Assembly: GCF_030826625.1 (NCBI RefSeq)
Contig: NZ_JAPJNQ010000030.1
Location: 1 to 24,729 of the forward strand
DNA length: 24,729 nucleotides
Reading direction: 5' to 3'
Origin: Corynebacterium sp.
GTDB taxonomy: Bacteria; Actinomycetota; Actinomycetes; Mycobacteriales; Mycobacteriaceae
The notes under the pieces were generated by a model that was not told where the DNA came from, did not search any database, and was given only the letters and a program-made list of their open reading frames with translations. Both the position numbers and the translations under genes were made by a program. Of this stretch, positions 5,989-12,910 are shown one piece after another (position 1 is the first letter of the stretch; every line of letters starts with the position of its first letter).

Positions 5989-7608
5989 TTAGTGATGGTG
6001 GTGGTCGTGGCCTCCTGCAGAATCATCAGATTCCGCTGGCTTGTCGACGACCGACGCCTCAGTAGTCAGCACCATGCGGGCGACTGAGGAAGCATTAACC
6101 ACAGCCGAGTGCGCGACCTTCACTGGGTCGATGATGCCACTTTCAATGAGGTTGCCGTACTCCAGGTTGGCGGCGTTGAAGCCTTCACCATTATCCATCT
6201 CCGCGATGCGGGAGACGACCACAGCACCATCCTCACCGGCATTGTGGGCAATCCAGAATGCCGGTTTGGTCAGCGCGCGAGCGACAGATTCCACACCCAC
6301 GCGGGCTTCGCCCTCGAACTGTTCGGCATAAGACTTCAGCGTTTCAGCGATCTGTACCAGCGCGGAACCGCCACCAGCGATGACACCTTCTTCCACAGCC
6401 GCACGGGCGGCGTTGATGGCGTCTTCTACCCGCAGCTTGCGCTCGTTGACTTCCGTTTCGGTAGCGGCGCCAATACGGATGACAGCCACGCCACCGGACA
6501 GTTTCGCCAGACGTTCTTCGGCCTTTTCCTTGTCCCAGGTGGAATCGGTGGCCTCGATCTCGCGGCGAATCTTTTCGCGACGTTCTTCCAGTGCGGCATC
6601 GGAACCAGCGCCGTCGACAAGCACGGTCTCGTCCTTTTCGACGGTGATACGGCGCGCGGAACCGAGTACTTCCAGGCCAGCCTCGTTGAGGTTGACGCCG
6701 ATTTCTGGATCCACGACGGTTGCATCAGTCACGACTGCCAGATCATCCATGAACGCTTTACGACGATCACCGAAGTACGGAGCCTTCACGGCAGCAACCT
6801 TCAGCGTCTTGCGGATCGCGTTGACCACCAATGCCTGCAGGGCTTCGCCCTCGATGTCTTCAGCGACGATCAGGACTGGCTTGCCGGCCTCGGCGATCTT
6901 TTCCAGCAACGGCAAGAAATCTGGCAACGAGGAAATCTTGTTGCGCACCAGCAGCACGTATGGATCATCCAACACGGCCTGCTGGGTTTCTTGATCGGTG
7001 ACGAAATACGGCGACAAGAATCCCTTGTCGAAGGCAACGCCTTCGGTGACCTCAACGGAAGAATCCATGGATTGCGATTCTTCGACAGTGACCACACCGT
7101 CCTTGCCGACCTTGTCCATCGCACCGGCAACCATCTCGCCGACCTCGCTATCGCGCGAGGAGACCGTGGCAACCTGGGCGATTTCTGCACTGGAGTTGAC
7201 CTGCGTCGCCCGCGCTTTGAGCTCTTCGACGGTCTTTTCGGCCGCCGCAGCGATTCCGCGGTTGAGTTCTACCGGGTTCGCGCCAGAGGCAACGTTACGC
7301 AGGCCTTCGAAGATCAGCGCCTGGGCCAGCAGCGTCGCGGTGGTGGTACCGTCACCGGCAACATCGTTGGTTTTCACCGCAACGGATTTCACCAACTGCG
7401 CACCGAGGTTTTCGAAAGGCTCAGACAGATCGATGTCACGCGCGATGGTCACACCATCATTGGTGACCAGCGGGCCACCGAAGGCCTTGTCCAACACCAC
7501 GTTGCGACCACGTGGGCCGAGGGTCACTTTGACGGTATCGGCGAGCGTGTCGACGCCGGCCTGCAGGTGCTCACGCGCCTGTTGATCAAAAGCAATGAGT
7601 TTTGCCAT
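5989..7608 (-). CDS. groEL1: Chaperonin GroEL1 (60 kDa, His-rich C-terminus)
   Basis: 539-residue Hsp60 that forms the ATP-driven folding cage with GroES in the cytosol. Full-length family hallmarks: TVKVTLGPRGRNVVLDK, the nucleotide site GDGTTTATLLAQ, apical PYFVTDQETQQAVLDDPYVL, and AAVEEGVIAGGGSAL. The C-terminus ends GGHDHHHH rather than the GGM repeat of housekeeping GroEL; in actinobacteria that marks the GroEL1 paralogue next to groES, with a GroEL2 elsewhere. The ATG at 7606-7608 follows groES by 16 bp with GGGGGAG-type purines upstream. CIRCE control acts through the groES promoter, and a strong terminator lies ~100 bp after the stop. Confidence 0.97.
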   Translation of the reverse strand: MAKLIAFDQQAREHLQAGVDTLADTVKVTLGPRGRNVVLDKAFGGPLVTNDGVTIARDIDLSEPFENLGAQLVKSVAVKTNDVAGDGTTTATLLAQALIFEGLRNVASGANPVELNRGIAAAAEKTVEELKARATQVNSSAEIAQVATVSSRDSEVGEMVAGAMDKVGKDGVVTVEESQSMDSSVEVTEGVAFDKGFLSPYFVTDQETQQAVLDDPYVLLVRNKISSLPDFLPLLEKIAEAGKPVLIVAEDIEGEALQALVVNAIRKTLKVAAVKAPYFGDRRKAFMDDLAVVTDATVVDPEIGVNLNEAGLEVLGSARRITVEKDETVLVDGAGSDAALEERREKIRREIEATDSTWDKEKAEERLAKLSGGVAVIRIGAATETEVNERKLRVEDAINAARAAVEEGVIAGGGSALVQIAETLKSYAEQFEGEARVGVESVARALTKPAFWIAHNAGEDGAVVVSRIAEMDNGEGFNAANLEYGNLIESGIIDPVKVAHSAVVNASSVARMVLTTEASVVDKPAESDDSAGGHDHHHH

Positions 7609-7624
7609 AGCGGCTTACTCCCCC

Positions 7625-7918
7625 TTACTTTTCGATGACTGCCAGCAGGTCACGAGCCGAAAGCAGCAGGTATTCCTGGCCTTCATACTTCAGCTCAGTG
7701 CCGCCGAACTTGGAGAAGATGACGGTGTCGCCTTCGTTCACATCTGGCTTGACGCGCTCACCCTTGTCGTCGGTGCGGCCTGGGCCGACAGCGATAACGG
7801 TGGCTTCTTGTGGCTTTTCCTTGGCAGAATCTGGGATAACCAGGCCGGATGCCGTGGTGGTTTCTGCTTCTTTGATCTGCACCAGAACTTTGTCTTCGAG
7901 CGGTTTGATGTTTGCCAC
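7625..7918 (-). CDS. groES: Co-chaperonin GroES
   Basis: 97-residue lid of the chaperonin. It matches the family throughout: NIKPLEDKVLVQIKEAET, TTASGLVIPDSAKEKPQE, the mobile loop, VAVGPGRTDDKG, GDTVIFSKFGGTE and the ending YLLLSARDLLAVIEK. The start is GTG 7916-7918, giving the normal N-terminus VANIKPLED; AAAGGA lies 6-8 nt upstream. An in-frame extension to 7975 adds residues foreign to the family. First gene of the groES-groEL1 operon, with a leader of about 134 nt from the promoter at 8059-8087. Confidence 0.97.
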   Translation of the reverse strand: MANIKPLEDKVLVQIKEAETTTASGLVIPDSAKEKPQEATVIAVGPGRTDDKGERVKPDVNEGDTVIFSKFGGTELKYEGQEYLLLSARDLLAVIEK

Positions 7919-8053
7919 GATGATTCCTTTCGTGAAATCAGGTCCAATGCGTGCGATCACCATTCTGACCAGCACGCGAAGCTGTTATGTGCCGGTTGTG
8001 GATGTCCAGCACAGCCGTCGTCGCGGGTGAACAACTGTGGGTCAAACAACCTA

Positions 8054-8080
8054 TTAGCACTCTACCTACCCAAGTGCTAA
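8054..8080. promoter_or_regulatory. CIRCE operator (HrcA binding site)
   Basis: TTAGCACTC, 9 nt, then AAGTGCTAA: one mismatch from the CIRCE consensus TTAGCACTC-N9-GAGTGCTAA. It covers the spacer and -10 of the groES promoter, so HrcA would block polymerase directly and release groESL on heat shock. Confidence 0.93.
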
Positions 8081-8087
8081 GTGACAA
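8059..8087 (-). promoter_or_regulatory. SigA-type promoter of groES-groEL1
   Basis: On the minus strand TTGTCA (8082-8087), a 17-bp spacer and TAGAGT (8059-8064) fit the corynebacterial housekeeping consensus. The CIRCE palindrome overlaps spacer and -10, which supports both calls. Confidence 0.75.
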
Positions 8088-8103
8088 CTATCTTGAGTGC
8101 TCC

Positions 8104-8137
8104 GCTAGCAAGTTCTGGGCGCTAGCAAGTTCTGGGC
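8104..8137. repeat. Perfect 17-bp tandem duplication
   Basis: GCTAGCAAGTTCTGGGC occurs twice head to tail (8104-8120, 8121-8137) between the tsaD stop and the groES promoter. Nothing recognisable as a binding site; an imperfect hairpin without a T run follows at 8142-8162. Confidence 0.9.
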
Positions 8138-8167
8138 GAAACCCAGACTCTGCTCCGCAGACTCAGC

Positions 8168-9232
8168 TCAGCTTCCCAATTCCAAGGACGGATCCGTCGC
8201 CACGTCCCAGCCTGCCGGCTGTTGTCCGTGCGCAATCTGTTGTGCCGCGGCCGCTGCGATCATCAACCCGTTGTCCGTGCAGTACTCGAAACGCGGCACC
8301 CGCAACGTAATGCCGGCGGAATCGCATCTGCGCTGCGCCAACTCACGCAAGCGCGAATTCGCCACTACTCCCCCGCCCAACAGCAGCGTGTTCGCACCGG
8401 TGTCCTGACAGGCCAGCACGGCCTTTTTGGTCAGGACGTCGCAGACTGCTTCTTGGAACGACGCACACAGATCTGCTGCGTTGATCGAAGCACCCTCACG
8501 CTCCGCCTTTTCGACGAATCGCGCTACCGAGGTTTTCACCCCAGAAAACGAAAAATCGTAGCGGTGCTCCCCGCGCAAATCCTCCGCCCGCGATAGGCCC
8601 CGCGGGAAATCCACTGTGACTTCGCCAGCGCGCGCCAGCTTGTCGATCAACGGCCCGCCCGGGTAACCCAAACCCAGCAGACGAGAAACTTTGTCGTAGG
8701 CTTCCCCTGCGGCGTCGTCAAGCGTGGCACCCAGTTCTCGGTAGCGGTGGTTGGCGTCATCGACCTCCAACAAGGAAGTGTGACCTCCAGAGACCAACAG
8801 GGCGACTGCATGCGGCAGAGGCTCGCCTTCGAGGTTGGCGACGGCGACGTGGCCAGCGAGGTGGTTAACCGCATAGAACGGAACCCCCCAACCAGCAGCA
8901 TAGGCCTTCGCACCAGCGACCCCGACCAACAAAGCTCCGGCCAGACCCGGGCCGACGGTGGCGGCAACGGCATCCGGCTTGTCGATTCCGGCTTCATCCA
9001 ACGCCTGCTGCATCACCTGTGGCAACGCTTCCAAATGCGCTCGGGAGGCAATTTCTGGGACTACCCCACCGAAGCGCGCGTGCTGCTCCATCGAACTGGC
9101 CACCACGTTCGCCAGCACCTCGATGCGTGGCCGCTGCGTGCTGTCGGCAGAATCACCGGGAGCAGGCGGATCTAAACGGACGATGCCCACGCCGGTTTCG
9201 TCGCACGAGGATTCAATTCCGGCAATGATCAT
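8168..9232 (-). CDS. tsaD: tRNA N6-adenosine threonylcarbamoyltransferase
   Basis: Transfers threonylcarbamoyl to A37 of ANN-decoding tRNAs (t6A), working with TsaB and TsaE. 354 residues in the ASKHA fold: GIESSCDETGVGIV at the N-terminus, metal-binding histidines His66 (RAHLEALP) and His124/His128 (NHLAGH), GPGLAGALLVG, LLVSGGHTSL, GYPGGPLIDKLAR, LLLGGGVVANSRLR, and TDNGLMIAAA near the end, whose Asp completes the metal site. The ATG overlaps the rimI stop as ATGA, so translation is coupled. It is the last gene of the tsaB-rimI-tsaD run. Confidence 0.97.
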   Translation of the reverse strand: MIIAGIESSCDETGVGIVRLDPPAPGDSADSTQRPRIEVLANVVASSMEQHARFGGVVPEIASRAHLEALPQVMQQALDEAGIDKPDAVAATVGPGLAGALLVGVAGAKAYAAGWGVPFYAVNHLAGHVAVANLEGEPLPHAVALLVSGGHTSLLEVDDANHRYRELGATLDDAAGEAYDKVSRLLGLGYPGGPLIDKLARAGEVTVDFPRGLSRAEDLRGEHRYDFSFSGVKTSVARFVEKAEREGASINAADLCASFQEAVCDVLTKKAVLACQDTGANTLLLGGGVVANSRLRELAQRRCDSAGITLRVPRFEYCTDNGLMIAAAAAQQIAHGQQPAGWDVATDPSLELGS

Positions 9233-9735
9233 GATGCATCCTTTCGGCCTGCTCGCAACATGGTGTAGGCATCTCCACCACCGACGTAATAGTTCTTGCG
9301 GATTCCAATATTTTCAAACCCATACCTGCGGTATAAGGCAATGGCCGGCTCGTTATCGGTGCGGACTTCAAGAAAAATCGGCGCTGCACTACGATCCGCG
9401 ACGTAGCAAAAATTGTCCATCAACATTCGTGCGACCCCGCGACGCTGCGCTCGTGGGTCTACCCCAATGGTGTGGATCTCATATTCAGGATCATCGGTTG
9501 GACCGAGCTGCGCCAACCCTGCGTAACCAACCAACATTCGCGCGGGAGGCTTGCCGGGCTCTGTGCCGATGACCTCTTCCACACCGAGATAAAAGGTAGT
9601 CGGGGATGCAAACTCTGCGCGAAAAGCCTTTTCTGGCCAGGGGCCTTCGTTAACAAACAGTTCGCGTTCCAATTGTGCGCAACGGTAGGCATCAGCCGGG
9701 CCGAGTTCGCGCAGGTGCAGTTGCTGCTGGGTCAT
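9229..9735 (-). CDS. rimI: RimI-type N-alpha-acetyltransferase (GNAT)
   Basis: 168-residue GNAT enzyme; RimI acetylates the N-terminus of ribosomal protein S18 in E. coli, and partners in actinobacteria may be broader. Visible: LRELGPADAYRCAQLERELF, the acetyl-CoA loop GVDPRAQRRGVARMLM (Q-R-R-G-V-A), FLEVRTDNEPAIALYRRYGF, and IRKNYY. The start is ATG 9733-9735 because it overlaps the tsaB stop as ATGA and gives the family-like opening MTQQQLHLRELG; an upstream in-frame ATG at 9747 lies inside tsaB. Its own stop overlaps the tsaD start the same way. rimI between tsaB and tsaD is the conserved actinobacterial order. Confidence 0.93.
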   Translation of the reverse strand: MTQQQLHLRELGPADAYRCAQLERELFVNEGPWPEKAFRAEFASPTTFYLGVEEVIGTEPGKPPARMLVGYAGLAQLGPTDDPEYEIHTIGVDPRAQRRGVARMLMDNFCYVADRSAAPIFLEVRTDNEPAIALYRRYGFENIGIRKNYYVGGGDAYTMLRAGRKDAS

Positions 9736-10568
9736 CGATCCGCCCATCGCAGCGCCGCCGAGACGGGCTTTGCGACTGGTTCTTTCGCATCCGGCCGACG
9801 CAAATACAGTGGCGTCAACGGCCGTGGCGCGACATTGAAATCCGCAACGGCAACCAGTCCACGTGCACTCGGCACCGCCGGTGCTGTGTCTGCTTCCGCC
9901 AGCTCGCGTAAGTTTTCCGGCAACCGCGCAGCAATCGTCGGGTTCGCCACCACACGCGAAACCTCCGGTTGCAGATTTTCGGCCGGGCCCACCTCAGGGC
10001 CAGTCATGCGGCACACGGTTTGATTCTCGCTGCTACCGATGGTCGCGGGCGTTGCACCCAGTGGATCAGTCGCCGTGGCCAGGTTATTTACAGCTGCTGT
10101 GTTGGCGGAACCGTAGACTGCCCAATATGTCTCACGGCGGCGCGCATCCGTGGCAACCAGCAGCCCGTCGGCAAGCTCTTTGGAGGCATCGTTCTGCTCG
10201 TATTGGGCACGCCACGCTATCGCGTCGTGCGAGCACACACCATAAACACCGATCCCCAGCGCATGGCCCAGACTCGATGCCGTCGCCATGCCAACGCGCA
10301 AACCGCTAAACGGGCCTGGGCCACAGCCAACAACGACGGCGGCGAGTTCACGAAGCTGGATTCCTGCCGAATCAAGCAGTTCAAAGATCGTCGGCATCAG
10401 CAACTCGTTATGCGCCCGAGTGTTCTCGACGGTGTTCTCAACTGCCTCGTACGCAGCCCCAGGCCGAACATCGGCAGCACTCAACCCCACCCCGCTAACC
10501 AAGCCGGTCACCAAAGTGGGAGTAGAAGTATCAATAGCCAAAATCGGGCCGTCGACGCTAGTGGACAT
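9732..10568 (-). CDS. tsaB: t6A biosynthesis dimerisation protein TsaB
   Basis: Non-catalytic ASKHA partner that scaffolds TsaD and TsaE. 278 residues: LAIDTSTPTLVTGLV at the start, HNELLMPTIFELLDSAGI, the diagnostic GCGPGPFSGLRVGMATASSLGHAL, and DARRRETYWAVYG. The C-terminal half is longer and more variable, as in other actinobacterial TsaB, ending with PLYLRRPDA, the usual last strand. The start ATG 10566-10568 follows the stop of the upstream anchored-protein gene by 2 bp, and its stop overlaps rimI. Confidence 0.95.
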   Translation of the reverse strand: MSTSVDGPILAIDTSTPTLVTGLVSGVGLSAADVRPGAAYEAVENTVENTRAHNELLMPTIFELLDSAGIQLRELAAVVVGCGPGPFSGLRVGMATASSLGHALGIGVYGVCSHDAIAWRAQYEQNDASKELADGLLVATDARRRETYWAVYGSANTAAVNNLATATDPLGATPATIGSSENQTVCRMTGPEVGPAENLQPEVSRVVANPTIAARLPENLRELAEADTAPAVPSARGLVAVADFNVAPRPLTPLYLRRPDAKEPVAKPVSAALRWADR

Positions 10569-10570
10569 AA

Positions 10571-11041
10571 TTAACCGATAAAGTTCCAGGTGCCTTCGTC
10601 ATCTTTTTCCAGGTGAATAATCGCCTGGGTGTTAAACGGCCCCTGCAGAGGGATCGTGCACAAGTTCACGTTGTGAATCGACATCTTTTCAACGTGATAT
10701 TCACCGGATTCTTGCACCAGCAGCAAATAGTTATCGTGCTTGTCGATCTCACCTTCCACCAGGTTGAATTCAGCCGGGTTCAAACCATTGGCAGCCAGTT
10801 GCTGCTCATTGACACCCGGACACACGAAAGTACCGGCGACCCATTCTTCGCCGAACAAGTCCGCTGGCGAAATACCGGTAGTCGACAAACCTTGGTTATC
10901 AATCTTGTGCAAGGTGCCAGCGAATGATTCCTTCGGAGCGGAATCGTCTTTCGCCAGCGCTGCTGCACCGACCATCGTCGCCAAGGCAAGGCAGAACAGT
11001 GCAACCACAGTACCGATGATGGCGCCGCCGTTTTTCGGCAT
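10571..11041 (-). CDS. Small N-terminally anchored or secreted protein, unknown function
   Basis: 156 residues. A short basic N-terminus, one hydrophobic helix (~8-29, IIGTVVALFCLALATMVGAA), then a soluble domain that would face outward. There is no lipobox cysteine, so it is either a single-pass anchor or a cleaved signal peptide. Two cysteines in the outer domain (TFVCPG and NLCTIPLQ) could form a disulfide. AAGGAG lies 5 nt before the ATG. It sits 2 bp upstream of tsaB, so it is cotranscribed with the t6A genes, although nothing suggests it acts with them. A terminator-like hairpin stands directly before its ribosome site. I recognise no named domain. Confidence 0.8.
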   Translation of the reverse strand: MPKNGGAIIGTVVALFCLALATMVGAAALAKDDSAPKESFAGTLHKIDNQGLSTTGISPADLFGEEWVAGTFVCPGVNEQQLAANGLNPAEFNLVEGEIDKHDNYLLLVQESGEYHVEKMSIHNVNLCTIPLQGPFNTQAIIHLEKDDEGTWNFIG

Positions 11042-11052
11042 ACAAGCTCCTT

Positions 11053-11095
11053 AAAAAATAAAAGACAGACATGGGAGTCTGGGTTTCAGTCTGCC
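11053..11095 (-). terminator. Terminator/attenuator-like hairpin before the 10571-11041 gene
   Basis: On the minus strand GGCAGAC (11089-11095) can pair with GTCTGTC (11064-11070, one G-U), or CAGAC 11077-11081 with GTCTG 11066-11070. Either is followed by TTTTATTTTTT. The run ends only about 12 nt before the next gene's ATG. It probably terminates part of the alr-tsaE transcript or attenuates the tsaB run. Confidence 0.45.
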
Positions 11096-11144
11096 CCCAG
11101 GATAGCGCGTGCTCATGAAAATTCACGAACGGGGTTTGCGCACG

Positions 11145-11690
11145 TTAACTTTCGACCCAACCCCAGGTGAGTATGCGCGCGTGTGACTCAGGATCATGCG
11201 CAACTGCGCTTTCACGATCCAGCTCAACGAATAAATAACGCTGTGTCAACGCTTCTACGAGCCCAGCGCCCCATTCGGCAACGACTACGGATGTCTCTAA
11301 ATCAGTGTCTAAATCCAAGGCATCGAGCTCACCCCACGGATCAGCGGCGGATTGTCCAGGCGCGCTGCTCTCACCGAACAGACGGTAGGCGTCGACATGC
11401 ACCAAATCGGGTTGTTCAGCCTGGCGGGCGCGGTGGACGCGGGCGATAGTAAACGTTGGGCTGGTCACCCGACCCCGAACGTCCATACCCTGGGCAATGC
11501 CTTGGGTCAGTGTGGTTTTTCCGGCTCCCAAAGCCCCTGCGAGGATTACTACATCGCCCGCGCGCAAAGTAGAGCCGAGCTGCGCACCGAATGCACGCGT
11601 GGCTTCAGCCGTGGCAAGTTCGATGCGCCCCGGTTCGCTGAAATTCTTCGGCACTTCGTTAGAAGAATGTGGGCTTTGACGGAAAGTCAC
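11145..11690 (-). CDS. tsaE: t6A biosynthesis ATPase TsaE
   Basis: P-loop ATPase that drives cycles of the TsaB-TsaD complex. 181 residues with Walker A GALGAGKTT (52-60), the switch-like RGRVTSPTFTIARVH, HVDAYRLFG (the conserved D-Y-R), and VVVAEWGAGL. An N-terminal ~20-residue extension precedes the domain. The start is GTG 11688-11690, overlapping the alr stop as GTGA. The order alr-tsaE then tsaB-rimI-tsaD matches mycobacteria. Confidence 0.95.
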   Translation of the reverse strand: MTFRQSPHSSNEVPKNFSEPGRIELATAEATRAFGAQLGSTLRAGDVVILAGALGAGKTTLTQGIAQGMDVRGRVTSPTFTIARVHRARQAEQPDLVHVDAYRLFGESSAPGQSAADPWGELDALDLDTDLETSVVVAEWGAGLVEALTQRYLFVELDRESAVAHDPESHARILTWGWVES

Positions 11691-12799
11691 AGTGCAACTC
11701 CCCCTTCGTATTCACGCACAGTACGTCCCCCCGGATTGGTGACGATTTCGTAATTGATTGTGCCCGTGGCATCGGCCAAATCTGTCGCAGACATGCCATG
11801 TTCACCGAACAACACGGCTTCATCTCCTGCTTGCACCCCGAATGGGTTCTCCCCGAGATCAACCAGGATCTGATCCATACACACCCTGCCAACTTGCGGG
11901 TAGCACTTCCCAGAAATTCCGACCTGTAAATGCCCTTGCACGCTGCGCGGTAATCCATCGGCGTAACCACACGGAATTACCGCGAGGTAGCCATCCTGCT
12001 CCGCCGTCCACGTCAGCCCATACGAGGTAGCTTCACCAGCACTTATTGGCTTGACCGCCAACACAGTCGCTGCCCATGTCATCGCCGGGCGTAAATCGTG
12101 TTCACACCCTGCCACTGGTTCCAGCCCGTAACAAGCAATTCCAGTGCGGACTTGCTGAAAATGCGCATCAGGTTGTTCAAGCGTGGCCGCAGAATTCGCG
12201 ATGTGATTAACTGGCACCTCCAAACCTAGAGTTCGAGCCTGGGCGATCGCTTTACGGAACTGGCGAATCTGTGCGGCATTCGCCGGATGCGCCGGTTCAT
12301 CCGCGCACGCAAAATGCGACATCAAGCCGCGAACTTGAAGGTGCGGAGCGGATTTCGCCAGGGAAAATGCCTGCTGCCATTCAGCCGGCTCGATTCCTCC
12401 ACGGTGCATCCCGGTTTCCACCTTCATGGTGATAATCGCGGGGATCTTGGCGTCGACAAGCGCCTGTAGATGCAGCAACGACGGCGCGACCAACTGGATA
12501 TCGTCGGCCAGCGCTGCGGCAATCTCGTCCAAAGCAGCATCACCAGTGGCATCCCACAGCCATGCCATGACCGGCAATTCAACGCCCAACGCGCGCAGGC
12601 GACGGGCTTCCGCGATAGTGGCAACGCCAAACAAATCAGCGCCAGCCTGCGCCATCACCGAAGTCACCCGACCTACACCGTGGCCATACGCATCCGCCTT
12701 GACAACGCACATCAACTGCGCATCCCCCGCCGCATGTTTAAGCACGCGAACATTATGGGTGATGGCATCCAGATCAATGCGGGTGCGCAGCATATTCAC
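11687..12799 (-). CDS. alr: Alanine racemase
   Basis: PLP enzyme making D-alanine for peptidoglycan. 370 residues: an N-terminal barrel with the PLP lysine Lys34 in VVKADAYGHG, VETGMHRGGI, MSHFACAD, HIANSAATL, VRTGIACYGL; then the C-terminal beta domain with the catalytic tyrosine in TSYGLTW, PCGYADGLPR and GRVCMDQILVDLG. The ending is unusual: after the common IVTNPGGRTVREY there is a short EGGVAL tail. GTG 12797-12799 has GAGG 9 nt upstream; the alternative ATG 12793 would be four residues... two codons in. Stop overlaps tsaE. The spacer before it carries tandem repeats and no clear promoter. Confidence 0.96.
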   Translation of the reverse strand: MNMLRTRIDLDAITHNVRVLKHAAGDAQLMCVVKADAYGHGVGRVTSVMAQAGADLFGVATIAEARRLRALGVELPVMAWLWDATGDAALDEIAAALADDIQLVAPSLLHLQALVDAKIPAIITMKVETGMHRGGIEPAEWQQAFSLAKSAPHLQVRGLMSHFACADEPAHPANAAQIRQFRKAIAQARTLGLEVPVNHIANSAATLEQPDAHFQQVRTGIACYGLEPVAGCEHDLRPAMTWAATVLAVKPISAGEATSYGLTWTAEQDGYLAVIPCGYADGLPRSVQGHLQVGISGKCYPQVGRVCMDQILVDLGENPFGVQAGDEAVLFGEHGMSATDLADATGTINYEIVTNPGGRTVREYEGGVAL

Positions 12800-12833
12800 G
12801 CTTTTCGGCCTCGCTCTATTTGACGACTAGTTC

Positions 12834-12858
12834 TGTGGTCTACGATTTGTGGTCTACG
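12834..12858. repeat. 11-bp direct repeat between glmS and alr
   Basis: TGTGGTCTACG at 12834-12844 and again at 12848-12858, period 14. It lies beside the 15-bp glmS-end repeats in the same 96-bp spacer. Confidence 0.8.
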
Positions 12859-12865
12859 CGATGTT

Positions 12866-12910
12866 TTATTCGGCAGTGCCTTATTCGACAGTGCCTTATT
12901 CGACAGTGAC
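12866..12910. repeat. Three tandem copies of the 15-bp 3' end of glmS
   Basis: TTATTCGGCAGTGCC, TTATTCGACAGTGCC and TTATTCGACAGTGAC are adjacent 15-mers at 12866, 12881 and 12896. The third contains the real glmS stop (TTA 12896-12898 = TAA) and its last codons; the other two repeat that end downstream, each again with an in-frame TAA. Confidence 0.92.

Noticed and set aside
6109..7638. 509-codon plus-strand frame opposite groEL1
   Set aside because: Exact antisense of a strongly conserved gene. It has no ribosome site and a shadow composition rich in His, Arg and Asp. Long antisense frames are common opposite groEL.
8092..8098. HAIR (HspR) operator half-site CTTGAGT
   Set aside because: The partner ACTCAAG is not found 7 bp away; only one half is present.
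8142..8162. Terminator after tsaD
   Set aside because: The stem around CTGC-TCC-GCAG has a mismatch after 5 bp and no T run on the minus strand.
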